A DNA stretch of 12,462 nucleotides from an uncultured Bacilli bacterium (GTDB taxonomy: Bacteria > Bacillota_I > Bacilli_A > RF39 > UBA660), in NCBI GenBank assembly GCA_947628075.1, contig CANQYF010000030.1, positions 1-12,462 of the forward strand, written 5' to 3'. A program made the position numbers and the translations under genes. Position 1 is the first letter of the stretch; the number at the start of each line of letters is the position of its first letter. Of this stretch, positions 1-7,129 are shown piece after piece. The notes below the pieces were generated by a model that did no database searches, had not been told where the DNA came from, and saw nothing but the letters and a program-made list of their open reading frames with translations.

Positions 1-20
1 TTTTTCTGTATTAAAAGCAT

Positions 21-107
21 TGCAATACTTAATGTCATTTTATTATGTTTCTCTGAATTTTACTTTTTCAATTAACATTTTTCCAATTTAACAAAATAAG
101 TATTGCA
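21..107. repeat. Spaced inverted repeat upstream of the ABC operon
   Basis: TGCAATACTTA (21-31) is an exact reverse complement of TAAGTATTGCA (97-107), with 65 bases between. The right arm overlaps the possible -35 hexamer of the ABC operon promoter (103-108). It could be an operator pair or chance in AT-rich DNA. I see no gene in 1-276: the only ATG-led frame of note, from 212, has no SD and runs into the ABC ATPase gene in another frame. Confidence 0.3.
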
Positions 108-131
108 TTTTAAAAAATATTATGTTAAACT
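103..131 (+). promoter_or_regulatory. Putative extended -10 promoter for the ABC exporter operon
   Basis: TTGCAT (103-108), a 17-base spacer and TAAACT (126-131) preceded by TG at 123-124 form an extended -10 promoter. The -35 matches consensus at only three positions. Transcription would begin near 138 and give a leader of about 140 bases, which contains the paired structure at 151-254. Assignment is by eye. Confidence 0.4.
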
Positions 132-150
132 CGAATAGACGTTTTGCAAA

Positions 151-254
151 GAATCTACAATTTATTTGATCAACAGAGATACTACATATAAAATATGTGG
201 TTTTTTGCGTTATGGAAAAGGAAGGAAAAACATTGAATGATAAATTGTTGATTC
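151..254 (+). ncRNA. Structured 5' leader of the ABC operon (candidate cis-regulatory RNA)
   Basis: Bases 151-165 pair with 240-254 at 14 of 15 positions (single U-U mismatch), closing a 104-base domain. Inside lies the hairpin 181-201 followed by a T run, and the SD of the ATPase gene follows at 262-268, outside the helix. A long closing helix around an inner hairpin just upstream of a transporter gene resembles riboswitch or attenuator leaders. It does not match any riboswitch class I recognise, and the arms are AT-rich, so chance pairing is possible. Confidence 0.35.
181..206 (+). terminator. Intrinsic terminator or attenuator ahead of the ABC operon
   Basis: ACTACATAT (181-189) pairs with ATATGTGGT (193-201), nine pairs with one G-U, around a three-base loop. 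The T run 201-206 follows at once. It may end the gene upstream of the window. If the promoter at 103-131 is real, it lies in the operon leader and would act as an attenuator. The stem is AT-rich, so its strength is uncertain. Confidence 0.5.
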
Positions 255-276
255 TTTTAGGAAAGGAGTTGATAAA

Positions 277-1257
277 ATGTCATTCATCACTGTTAAAAAC
301 ATTAATAAAACTTTTAAAGTGCCACTTAAAAGTTCGGGTGTATTTGGTACTTTAAAAAGCTTCTTTAAAAGAAAATATAGATATATTAAAGCAATAAATG
401 ATATATCATTTTCGATTAAGAAGGGTGAAATAGTTGGGTATATTGGCCCAAATGGAGCAGGAAAATCTACAACAATTAAAATCTTATCAGGAATACTTAT
501 ACCTGATAGTGGAACTGTTAAAGTAGATGGATTAATTCCTTCAAAAGATAGAAAAAAATACGTCAATGAAATAGGAGTAGTATTTGGTCAAAGAAGTCAA
601 CTATGGTGGGATATACCAGCAATTGATTCGTTTAATCTTTTAAAAGATATATACAAAATACCAAATGAAGAATATCAAAAAACATTAAATGAACTAATTG
701 ATCTTTTAAATCTAAATAATATACTAAATATTCCCGTAAGACAATTAAGTTTAGGAAACAGAATGAAATGTGAAATAGCAGCTTCCTTATTACACAAACC
801 GAAAATACTATTTTTAGATGAACCTACCATAGGTCTAGATGCTATTAGTAAAAAAATAGTCAGAGAATTTATCCAAAAAATAAATAAACAAAATAATGTA
901 ACAGTTATTTTAACAACCCATGATATGGCAGATATAGAAGCACTTGCTAAAAGAATAATTTTAATAGGTAAAGGTAAGATATTATACGATGGAAAATTAG
1001 CGAGCTTGAAGAAGAAATATGATTACTTAAGAAAAATTAAAGTAGTAACAAAAGATAAAGTAACATTAAAAAAAGATTATATAGTAAAAGAGGAAAAACT
1101 AGATGATGGAATAAATTTTATAATCGACATAAGAAAAGTAGAAATAAATGAATTTATAAAAGTATTATCATCTAAAATATCTATAATTGATATCGACATT
1201 GATAGTGGTAATATAGATGAATTAATAGTTAAACTATATGAGGATTTTAAAATATGA
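277..1257 (+). CDS. ABC transporter ATP-binding protein (COG4586-type)
   Basis: ATPase subunit of an ABC-2 type exporter, expected as a dimer on the cytoplasmic face driving the two permeases encoded next. Visible motifs in the 326-residue product: Walker A GPNGAGKST (57-65), Q-loop Gln105, signature LSLGN (157-161), Walker B ILFLDE (177-182), D-loop GLD (186-188) and switch His215. The LSLGN form of the signature, the extended N-terminus before Walker A and the following permease pair are typical of the uncharacterised COG4586/COG4587/COG3694 exporters. Residues after about 235 form a C-terminal extension outside the core ATPase fold. The start is supported by AAAGGAG at 262-268, eight bases upstream. 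The stop overlaps the next start as ATGA. Arg codons are AGA only, unlike miaB and several later genes. Substrate is unknown. Confidence 0.93.
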   Translation: MSFITVKNINKTFKVPLKSSGVFGTLKSFFKRKYRYIKAINDISFSIKKGEIVGYIGPNGAGKSTTIKILSGILIPDSGTVKVDGLIPSKDRKKYVNEIGVVFGQRSQLWWDIPAIDSFNLLKDIYKIPNEEYQKTLNELIDLLNLNNILNIPVRQLSLGNRMKCEIAASLLHKPKILFLDEPTIGLDAISKKIVREFIQKINKQNNVTVILTTHDMADIEALAKRIILIGKGKILYDGKLASLKKKYDYLRKIKVVTKDKVTLKKDYIVKEEKLDDGINFIIDIRKVEINEFIKVLSSKISIIDIDIDSGNIDELIVKLYEDFKI

Positions 1258-2057
1258 AATCATACCTCTCTTATTTTAAATTAAAATTTATAAATGGTCT
1301 TCAGTATAGAGCTCAAGCAATTGCTGGAATTATAACCCAATTTTTCTTTGGCTTTGTATATATTTCTATCTATGTAGCTTTCTATGAATCAGGAAGTGCA
1401 GATTTACCAATGGAATTAAGTGAACTTATAAGTTATATATGGTTATCACAGAGCTTATTTTCTTTAATTTATCTTTGGTATAAAGATAAAGAAATTATAA
1501 ATATGATTAAAAATGGAAATATAGCCTACGAACTTTTAAGACCACAAGATTTATATTTAATGTGGTGTCATAAAATACTTGGAGATAGATTATCTAAAGT
1601 AGTGCTTAGATTTTCTCCGATTATAATTGTTGCTCTCATACTTCCTAAACCATATAACTTAAATCTAACATCTAATTTATTAATTAATGGTATATTTATT
1701 GTAGCAATGATATTATCAAGTATTCTGATGACTATGTTAGTAGTTTTATATCATGTTTTATGTTTGTTTACTTTAGATGAAAAAGGAATAATAAATATAT
1801 TTATGGTTACAGCAGATATATTATCAGGAATGACAATTCCAATACCTTTTTTTCCAAAATTCATGCAAAATATCTCCAATATACTTCCATTTAGATATAT
1901 AAGTGATTTTCCTTTTCGATTTTATGTGGGAAATATTAGTATAAATGAAGGGATAATTAGTATTTTAATACAAATAATCTGGATAATAATATTATTTGTT
2001 ATTGGTAAATTACTTATGAATAAAGCTTTAAAAAAAGCAGTAATACAAGGAGGTTAA
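1254..2057 (+). CDS. ABC-2 family permease, first subunit (COG4587-type)
   Basis: Integral membrane subunit of 267 residues, partner of the ATPase upstream and the permease downstream. About six hydrophobic segments are visible, near residues 23-43, 58-76, 116-130, 142-166, 175-200 and 233-253. Residues 92-102 contain the charged ELLRP loop that recurs in the second permease. A Gly/Pro-rich stretch near 191-213 (SGMTIPIPFF, then LPF) resembles the conserved region of ABC-2 permeases. Start: ATG overlaps the ATPase stop by four bases, with GAGGAT at 1240-1245. The gene ends within its own downstream SD, so the three genes are probably translationally coupled. Family (ABC2_membrane_6-like) is recognised from motif and context; the substrate is not evident. 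Confidence 0.85.
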   Translation: MKSYLSYFKLKFINGLQYRAQAIAGIITQFFFGFVYISIYVAFYESGSADLPMELSELISYIWLSQSLFSLIYLWYKDKEIINMIKNGNIAYELLRPQDLYLMWCHKILGDRLSKVVLRFSPIIIVALILPKPYNLNLTSNLLINGIFIVAMILSSILMTMLVVLYHVLCLFTLDEKGIINIFMVTADILSGMTIPIPFFPKFMQNISNILPFRYISDFPFRFYVGNISINEGIISILIQIIWIIILFVIGKLLMNKALKKAVIQGG

Positions 2058-2058
2058 G

Positions 2059-2835
2059 ATGAGTTTATATTTTAAATATTTTAAAGTGCATTTAAAATGT
2101 GAATTAGAATACAAAATGTCATTTATAATGTCATTTATATCTCAATTTTTTGTATTCTTTGGTTATTATTTTACCATTATATGTTTATTTGATAAATTTT
2201 CAAATATAAAAGGATTTTCTTTATATGAAGTATTACTTACATTTGGAATTATTCAATTCGGAGTATCATTTTGTGAAACATTCTTTAGAGGCATAGATAC
2301 TTTTGATGAATTAATAGTAGAAGGGTCTTTTGATAGATTATTATTAAGACCTAGAAATATCCTTCTGCAAGTATTTTGTGATAAACTTAGTGTTATTAGA
2401 ATATCAAGGGTACTTCAAGCTATAATAGTTTTAATAATTGCTTTAATAAATATTGATGTAAATTGGAACATAGAAAAAGTAATGACTTTAATATTTATGA
2501 TTTTAAGTTCAATATTTATATTTTTGGGAATGTTTATTCTGGCCGCTTCTTATTGCTTTTATACTATAAAAGGATTAGAAATAAGAAATGTTTTAACGGA
2601 TGGATCAAAGAACATGGCTCAGTATCCAATTGGCATATTTAAAAAAGGCTTTGTTATGTTTTTCACATTTATAATTCCTTTTGGCTTTGTAAACTATTAT
2701 CCATTATTATATTTAATTGGTAGAGAGACTAATAAAATATTTATCTTTTCTCCTTTAATTACTATTATTTATTTAATACCTTCAATATTAATATTTTATC
2801 TGGGCATGAAAAGATATACTAGTGCAGGTAGTTAA
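2059..2835 (+). CDS. ABC-2 family permease, second subunit (COG3694-type)
   Basis: Second permease of the exporter, 258 residues with about six membrane segments. It carries LLLRPRN at 94-100, parallel to the ELLRP loop of the first permease, and later the QYPIGIF (188-194) and PFGFVNYYP (207-215) stretches that mark the COG3694 group. A strong SD AAGGAGG (2047-2053) lies in the last codons of the preceding gene, and only one base separates stop and start. The stop TAA is followed at once by an in-frame TAG. The two permeases likely form a heterodimer with an ATPase dimer. No substrate-binding protein is encoded here, which agrees with export rather than uptake. Confidence 0.86.
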   Translation: MSLYFKYFKVHLKCELEYKMSFIMSFISQFFVFFGYYFTIICLFDKFSNIKGFSLYEVLLTFGIIQFGVSFCETFFRGIDTFDELIVEGSFDRLLLRPRNILLQVFCDKLSVIRISRVLQAIIVLIIALINIDVNWNIEKVMTLIFMILSSIFIFLGMFILAASYCFYTIKGLEIRNVLTDGSKNMAQYPIGIFKKGFVMFFTFIIPFGFVNYYPLLYLIGRETNKIFIFSPLITIIYLIPSILIFYLGMKRYTSAGS

Positions 2836-2855
2836 TAGTGTCAAATAATTAGAAG

Positions 2856-2876
2856 TTTTGACATGTTTTGTCGAAA
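2856..2876 (+). other. Small hairpin after the ABC operon
   Basis: TTTTGACA (2856-2863) pairs with TGTCGAAA (2869-2876), eight pairs including one T-G, around a five-base loop. It lies 20 bases after the ABC operon stop. No T run follows, so it is a weak terminator candidate at best. No other terminator is obvious before miaB. Confidence 0.3.
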
Positions 2877-2916
2877 GTGTTGTCACTAGTAAAAATTTTG
2901 GTTATTATCTTTTCTT

Positions 2917-3052
2917 GAAAGCGGGTTTTGGTTGATAAAAAAACTATTTTTAAAAATCATGTAAATCATATAATAAAGGCTATGTTAAATCATTTCGCAC
3001 CTTTTATTACTTTTATCCTTCATAATATCCCTTATAAAAACCGCCCGCTTTC
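2917..3052. repeat. Long-range GC-rich inverted repeat between the ABC operon and miaB
   Basis: GAAAGCGGG (2917-2925) is the exact reverse complement of CCCGCTTTC (3044-3052). As RNA the helix could continue through a U-G pair and a three-base bulge into GGTT (2930-2933) with AACC (3039-3042). Inside, TAATAAAGG (2971-2979) can pair with 3000-3009 with one bulged base, and AAATCAT occurs three times (2954, 2963, 2987). No reading frame here has an SD. The right arm overlaps the -35 of the miaB promoter. It may be a structured RNA or a DNA element; no T run follows either arm, so it is not a simple terminator. Confidence 0.45.
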
Positions 3053-3077
3053 CAAATATTAATAATTATGTTAAAAT
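3049..3077 (+). promoter_or_regulatory. miaB promoter with extended -10
   Basis: TTTCCA (3049-3054), a 17-base spacer and TAAAAT (3072-3077) with TG at 3069-3070 form an extended -10 sigma-A promoter. Predicted start of transcription near 3084 leaves a leader of about 16 bases before the ATG at 3100. The -35 lies partly in the right arm of the inverted repeat ending at 3052. Confidence 0.6.
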
Positions 3078-3099
3078 ATGAATTTAGGGAAGTGGTATT

Positions 3100-4512
3100 A
3101 TGCATTTACCAAATTTAGATGAAGCGAAAAAAAGAACTAGTAAAAATAATATTTATAAAAACTTAACAGAAAATTATCCGAAAGCATATGTAGGAAAAAA
3201 ATATTTTTTAAGAACCTATGGATGCCAAATGAATGTTCATGATAGTGAAGCAATAAGAGGATATTTAGAAATGTTAGGAATGGAAAATACAACAAATATA
3301 GAAGAAGCAACAGTTATAGTTTTAAATACTTGTGCTATTAGAGAAAATGCCAGAGATAAAGTAATTGGTTTTTTAGGAAAGTGTAAATATTTGAAAAAAA
3401 ATCATCCAGATATCAAAATTGTAATTGCCGGTTGCATGAGTGAACAACCTGATGTAATAGATGATATAATGAAAAATCATAAATACGTTGATATAGTTGT
3501 CGGAACTCATAATCTAGATGATCTACCTAAATTATTATTAAAGGATTTAAAAAAGCAAGAAATTGAAGTATTCTCAAATAGTGATGAAGTTATTGAGGGC
3601 TTTAATTATGTGAGAGATTCAAAAATAGCAGCCTGGGTAAACATAATGTTTGGTTGTGATAAATTTTGTACATATTGTATTGTTCCTTATACAAGGGGTA
3701 GAGAAAGAAGTCGTAAATTAGAAAATATTATAGAAGAAGTAAAAAGTCTTAAGCGTGATGGTTATAAAGAGGTAACTTTATTAGGACAAAATGTCAATGC
3801 CTATGGTAAAGACATTGGTACTTCTTTTAGTACATTATTAGAAGAAGTTGCTAAAACCGGAATAGAAAGAATAAGATTTGTAACTAGCCATCCTTGGAAT
3901 TTTACTGATGAAATGATTAATGTCATTGCTAAGTATAAAAATATTATGCCTTATATTCATTTGCCAATTCAATCAGGTAGTAATAATATTTTAAAGAAAA
4001 TGAATCGTCGTTATACTAAAGAAGAATATTTAGAACTTTTTAATAAAATGAAAAAGAAAATACCTAATGTAGCAATTACAACTGATATAATTGTGGGATT
4101 TCCGGGAGAAAGCGATGAAGATTTTGAAGAAACTTTAGATGTTGTAGAAAAGTGCCAATTTGATGGGGCTTATACTTTTATTTTCTCTAAAAGAGAAGGT
4201 ACACCAGCTGCCTTAATGAAAGATAATACTAGTATTGCTACGAAAGAAAAAAGATTACAAAGATTAAATGAACTTGTCAATTATTATTCCAATAAAAGTA
4301 ACCAAAAATTATTACATAAAGTAGTGGAAGTTTTAATTTTAGGTGAAAGTGAAAAAGATTCTAAAAAGTTATATGGCTATACAGATACTATGAAATTAGT
4401 TAATGTGGAAGGATCAAAAGATATTATTGGTAAAATAGTTAAAGTTAAAATAACGGACGCTAAAAGCTTTAGCTTGGATGGTAAGTATTTAGAAGAAGGA
4501 GTAGAAGTATAA
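3100..4512 (+). CDS. miaB: tRNA-2-methylthio-N6-dimethylallyladenosine synthase MiaB
   Basis: Radical SAM methylthiotransferase that converts i6A37 to ms2i6A37 in tRNAs reading UNN codons, a cytoplasmic step after MiaA. The 470-residue protein has the full layout: N-terminal UPF0004 domain with cluster ligands Cys42, Cys78 and Cys112, radical SAM domain with Cys186-x3-Cys190-x2-Cys193, and a C-terminal TRAM domain from about 400. Typical MiaB stretches such as YGCQMN (40-45), LLGQNVNAYG (227-236) and IVGFPGES (331-338) favour MiaB over MtaB or RimO. The start follows a weak SD (AGGGA at 3086-3090) a short distance behind its own promoter. It appears to be transcribed alone; the usual Bacillota neighbours mutS and ymdB are not in this window. 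Confidence 0.97.
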   Translation: MHLPNLDEAKKRTSKNNIYKNLTENYPKAYVGKKYFLRTYGCQMNVHDSEAIRGYLEMLGMENTTNIEEATVIVLNTCAIRENARDKVIGFLGKCKYLKKNHPDIKIVIAGCMSEQPDVIDDIMKNHKYVDIVVGTHNLDDLPKLLLKDLKKQEIEVFSNSDEVIEGFNYVRDSKIAAWVNIMFGCDKFCTYCIVPYTRGRERSRKLENIIEEVKSLKRDGYKEVTLLGQNVNAYGKDIGTSFSTLLEEVAKTGIERIRFVTSHPWNFTDEMINVIAKYKNIMPYIHLPIQSGSNNILKKMNRRYTKEEYLELFNKMKKKIPNVAITTDIIVGFPGESDEDFEETLDVVEKCQFDGAYTFIFSKREGTPAALMKDNTSIATKEKRLQRLNELVNYYSNKSNQKLLHKVVEVLILGESEKDSKKLYGYTDTMKLVNVEGSKDIIGKIVKVKITDAKSFSLDGKYLEEGVEV

Positions 4513-4563
4513 AAACACATTAATGATGTAAATTAACATATTTTTGACAAATATAGTTACAGT

Positions 4564-4592
4564 TTGCCATAAAATTTATAATATAGTATAAT
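4564..4592 (+). promoter_or_regulatory. Strong sigma-A promoter of the sensor operon
   Basis: TTGCCA (4564-4569), a 17-base spacer and a perfect TATAAT (4587-4592). Predicted transcription start is near 4599, giving a leader of about 18 bases. A second possible promoter lies just upstream: TTGACA (4544-4549), 18 bases, CATAAA (4568-4573). The two would overlap, so only one may be used at a time. Only weak stem-loops precede it after the miaB stop. Confidence 0.75.
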
Positions 4593-4604
4593 ATAAATTG
4601 CCAA

Positions 4605-4610
4605 GAGGTG
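4605..4610 (+). promoter_or_regulatory. Ribosome binding site that sets the start at 4617
   Basis: GAGGTG (4605-4610) is complementary to the 16S rRNA tail. The in-frame GTG at 4608 lies inside it and cannot be served by it. The next in-frame GTG, 4617-4619, lies six bases downstream, the ideal distance. The start is therefore placed at 4617, three codons after the longest possible frame. Confidence 0.75.
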
Positions 4611-4616
4611 TCGAAA

Positions 4617-5114
4617 GTGAATAAAATAAAAAAAATATGGGTTGAAAATAGGGTATTAGTTGTTTTAGCAATTATTTTAGTAATTTGTTTAATAATTATT
4701 GGAATTGTTGCCTTAAAATCTTTTTATAATGGTAGTGATAATGTTTATGGAAATAGACTTGATATTACAAAGAAGATACCTTTATCTGATGAAACAATTA
4801 ATGAGGTAGCTCAAAAAATTAAAGAAAATGAAAAAGTTAGTGATGTTAGTGCTCTAAAAAAAGGAAAAGTTGTATATATTACAATAGTATATTTAGATGA
4901 TACAAAAATTGAAGATGCTAAAAGCATAGCAGCAGATAGTGTTAATTTATTTAGTGAAGAAATATTATCAGTTTATGATTTAGAATATATTATTAAAACC
5001 ACTAAGAAAGATGGTTTTGTATTAACGGGAGCGAAAAATTCTCGTGGTAGCGAAAGTATTGTTTGGACAAACCAAAATATGTCACAAGAAACAGATGAGG
5101 GTAGTAAAAAATAA
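4617..5114 (+). CDS. Membrane-anchored protein of unknown function
   Basis: I do not recognise this 165-residue protein. A basic N-terminus (NKIKKIW) is followed by one strong membrane helix at about 13-33, so the remaining 130 residues should lie outside the membrane. That part begins with a polar linker, followed by an alternating helix/strand pattern (helix near 55-68, strand near 81-89, helix near 95-110, strand near 115-123), like a small alpha/beta domain, and ends in a Ser/Lys-rich tail. There is no lipobox and no catalytic motif. The start is the GTG placed by the SD at 4605-4610; a GTG three codons upstream is less likely. The stop overlaps the next start as TAATG, so it is probably coupled to the sensor that follows and may be an accessory to it. 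Confidence 0.7.
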   Translation: MNKIKKIWVENRVLVVLAIILVICLIIIGIVALKSFYNGSDNVYGNRLDITKKIPLSDETINEVAQKIKENEKVSDVSALKKGKVVYITIVYLDDTKIEDAKSIAADSVNLFSEEILSVYDLEYIIKTTKKDGFVLTGAKNSRGSESIVWTNQNMSQETDEGSKK

Positions 5115-7129
5115 TGAAAAAGAAAAAATGGCTAATACCATCGTTTTTGATGATATTAATAATTATAGTAGCGGGTGTAATAACTTATCGATTTTTAACT
5201 GACGAAACAAAATTAAGTAGTGAAGAACGTAGTTGGATAAGCACAAATATTAATAATGTTCAAAATATAAATGTTATTAAAGATAAAAATTTATTTAGTA
5301 AAGATGGTAAAGGAGTTTTTTATGATTTCCTTTCTCATTTTAATGAACAATATGGTCTTAAACTAAATCCAATTTTATATGAAAATGATAATGATGTAAC
5401 TGGTGTAAAATTAAATTATACAAAAAGTTTGAATGCCGACTCTTTGATTTTTTACACTGATCATTATGTTTTATTAGGAAAAGAATATACTTTTATTAAT
5501 ACAAATGATGATTTAAACAATATGACTATTGGTATTTTAAATACTGATTTGGAATATGTAAAAAATTATTTAAAAGGAATAAATATTAATTTTGTTGGTT
5601 ATGCAACTGTAGAAGAATTATTAGAATCATTAAATACAAATAATTTTATAATATTACCAAGAATAGAATATTTAAATACTATTTTAGAAAACAATTTAGA
5701 AATAGTATATCATTTAAGTGATATTAATGTTTATTATACTTTAGAGGGAAATAATGATATTTTTAGTAATATTTTAAAAAAATATTTTGTTAAATATGAA
5801 GAAAATATTAAAACTGATTTAAAAAAAGAAGAATTTAGTTTATTTACAAATAAATTAGGGATTAATGATACAGATATTGATAAATTACTTAGTGTAAATT
5901 ATAATTATGGATTCATAAATAATAGTCCATATGAAGTTATTATGAGTGGTAATTATGGGGGAATAATTGCCGAATATCTAAAAGAATTTAGTGAATTTTC
6001 AGGTGTATATTTTAATATTTCTAAATATAAAAATACTAATAGTTTAGTAAAAGCATTAAATCGTAATAAAGTAGATATCTATTTTGATTTTAATCAAAAT
6101 ATAGAAACAAATTATCTAAGTACTAGTAGTGGTATTACTACAAGTTTATCTATTTTAACAAATAAAGAAAGTACGAAAATGTTTAATTCAATTTATGGTT
6201 TACAAGGAGAAAATGTTTATGTCTTAGAAAATAGTAATATTCATAAATATTTAGCCAGTATTGGTAATATAAACATTAATACTTATAAAGACAGTAAAGA
6301 ATTATTTAAATTAAACAAAGAAGATAAGATTATAGTAATGGATACCTATATTTATGAATATTATCGTGATAAAAAACTAAATAACTATACAAGTAAATAT
6401 GATACTTTTATTAATAATCAATATATTTTTAAAATTAATAGTGAATATAAAACTTTAAAATTATTATTAGAAAAATATATGGCATATTTAGATGATAAAG
6501 AAGTAATCAATAATGGAATTAATAGTCATACAGAAACAGTTTTAAATGGAAGTATATTAAATGTAATAGCTAAATATTTTATAATTACTATTATTGCCAT
6601 CCTTTTAATTGGATTTATTGTTTATAAGAATTCCAAAAAGATAAGAATAGCAAAAAGAGTTAAAAAGAATGACAAAATAAGATTTATTGATGAGTTAACA
6701 TGTTTAAAAAATCGAGCATATTTAAGTGATTTTATGAAAACATGGAGTAATAATACCATATATCCTCAAGCGATAATTGTAATTGATTTAAATAATCTTC
6801 AAGAAATTAATGATAAATATGGCGTAATCGAAGGTGATAAACAAATTCAAGCGGCAGCGAATGCCCTTATTAAAACTCAACTTGATAATAGTGATTTAAT
6901 GCGTAGTGATGGTAATGAATTTGTAATTTATACAGTTGGTTATAGTCAAAAGCAAATTATTAATTATATTCATAAATTAAATAAAGAGTTAAAAAAATTA
7001 CCATATAATTATGGTGCTGAATTTGGTTATAGTTTTATATTAAATAATTTAAAGACTATTGAAGATGCCTTACAAGAAGCCACCATAGATATGAAAAATA
7101 AGAAGAAAGCGGATCATCATGAGCAATAA
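5114..7129 (+). CDS. Membrane sensor: tandem solute-binding-like domains and a degenerate GGDEF domain
   Basis: Single 671-residue receptor. Order: membrane helix about 7-28; two solute-binding (Venus-flytrap, SBP_bac_3-like) modules at about 45-235 and 258-462; second membrane helix about 482-504; cytoplasmic GGDEF domain about 522-665. The GGDEF part begins with DELTCLKNR (526-534) and keeps Asp558, Asn566-Asp567 and Gly574-Asp575. The signature is DGNEF (599-603): the first Gly is Asp and the metal-binding acidic residue is Asn601. GH of the usual NDxxGHxxGD reads GV. No RxxD inhibitory site is present upstream. The tandem extracellular layout recalls BvgS/EvgS sensors, but with a cyclase-like output. 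Known roles of GGDEF domains are c-di-GMP synthesis or, when degenerate, GTP binding or protein contact; the latter is likelier here. Start: TAATG overlap, SD GAGGG at 5097-5101. Confidence 0.85.
   Translation: MKKKKWLIPSFLMILIIIVAGVITYRFLTDETKLSSEERSWISTNINNVQNINVIKDKNLFSKDGKGVFYDFLSHFNEQYGLKLNPILYENDNDVTGVKLNYTKSLNADSLIFYTDHYVLLGKEYTFINTNDDLNNMTIGILNTDLEYVKNYLKGININFVGYATVEELLESLNTNNFIILPRIEYLNTILENNLEIVYHLSDINVYYTLEGNNDIFSNILKKYFVKYEENIKTDLKKEEFSLFTNKLGINDTDIDKLLSVNYNYGFINNSPYEVIMSGNYGGIIAEYLKEFSEFSGVYFNISKYKNTNSLVKALNRNKVDIYFDFNQNIETNYLSTSSGITTSLSILTNKESTKMFNSIYGLQGENVYVLENSNIHKYLASIGNININTYKDSKELFKLNKEDKIIVMDTYIYEYYRDKKLNNYTSKYDTFINNQYIFKINSEYKTLKLLLEKYMAYLDDKEVINNGINSHTETVLNGSILNVIAKYFIITIIAILLIGFIVYKNSKKIRIAKRVKKNDKIRFIDELTCLKNRAYLSDFMKTWSNNTIYPQAIIVIDLNNLQEINDKYGVIEGDKQIQAAANALIKTQLDNSDLMRSDGNEFVIYTVGYSQKQIINYIHKLNKELKKLPYNYGAEFGYSFILNNLKTIEDALQEATIDMKNKKKADHHEQ

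Noticed and set aside
212..355. Short ATG-led frame of 47 codons in the ABC leader, possible leader peptide
   Set aside because: No SD before 212, the frame runs into the ATPase gene out of phase, and the region is better explained as structured leader.
210..566. 118-codon open frame on the minus strand
   Set aside because: Lies opposite the Walker A region of a clear ABC ATPase; no SD or family match. It is a shadow frame.
727..771. ABC signature LSLGN rather than LSGGQ as a sign of an inactive ATPase
   Set aside because: This form is normal in the COG4586 group; Walker A, Walker B, Q-loop and switch His are all intact.
1254..1257. TGA read as tryptophan (Mollicutes code 4)
   Set aside because: TGA forms clean ATGA stop/start overlaps at 1254 and 10572, and TGG is used for Trp throughout.
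2917..3052. Reading the GC-rich inverted repeat as an intrinsic terminator
   Set aside because: The arms are 118 bases apart and no T run follows on either strand.
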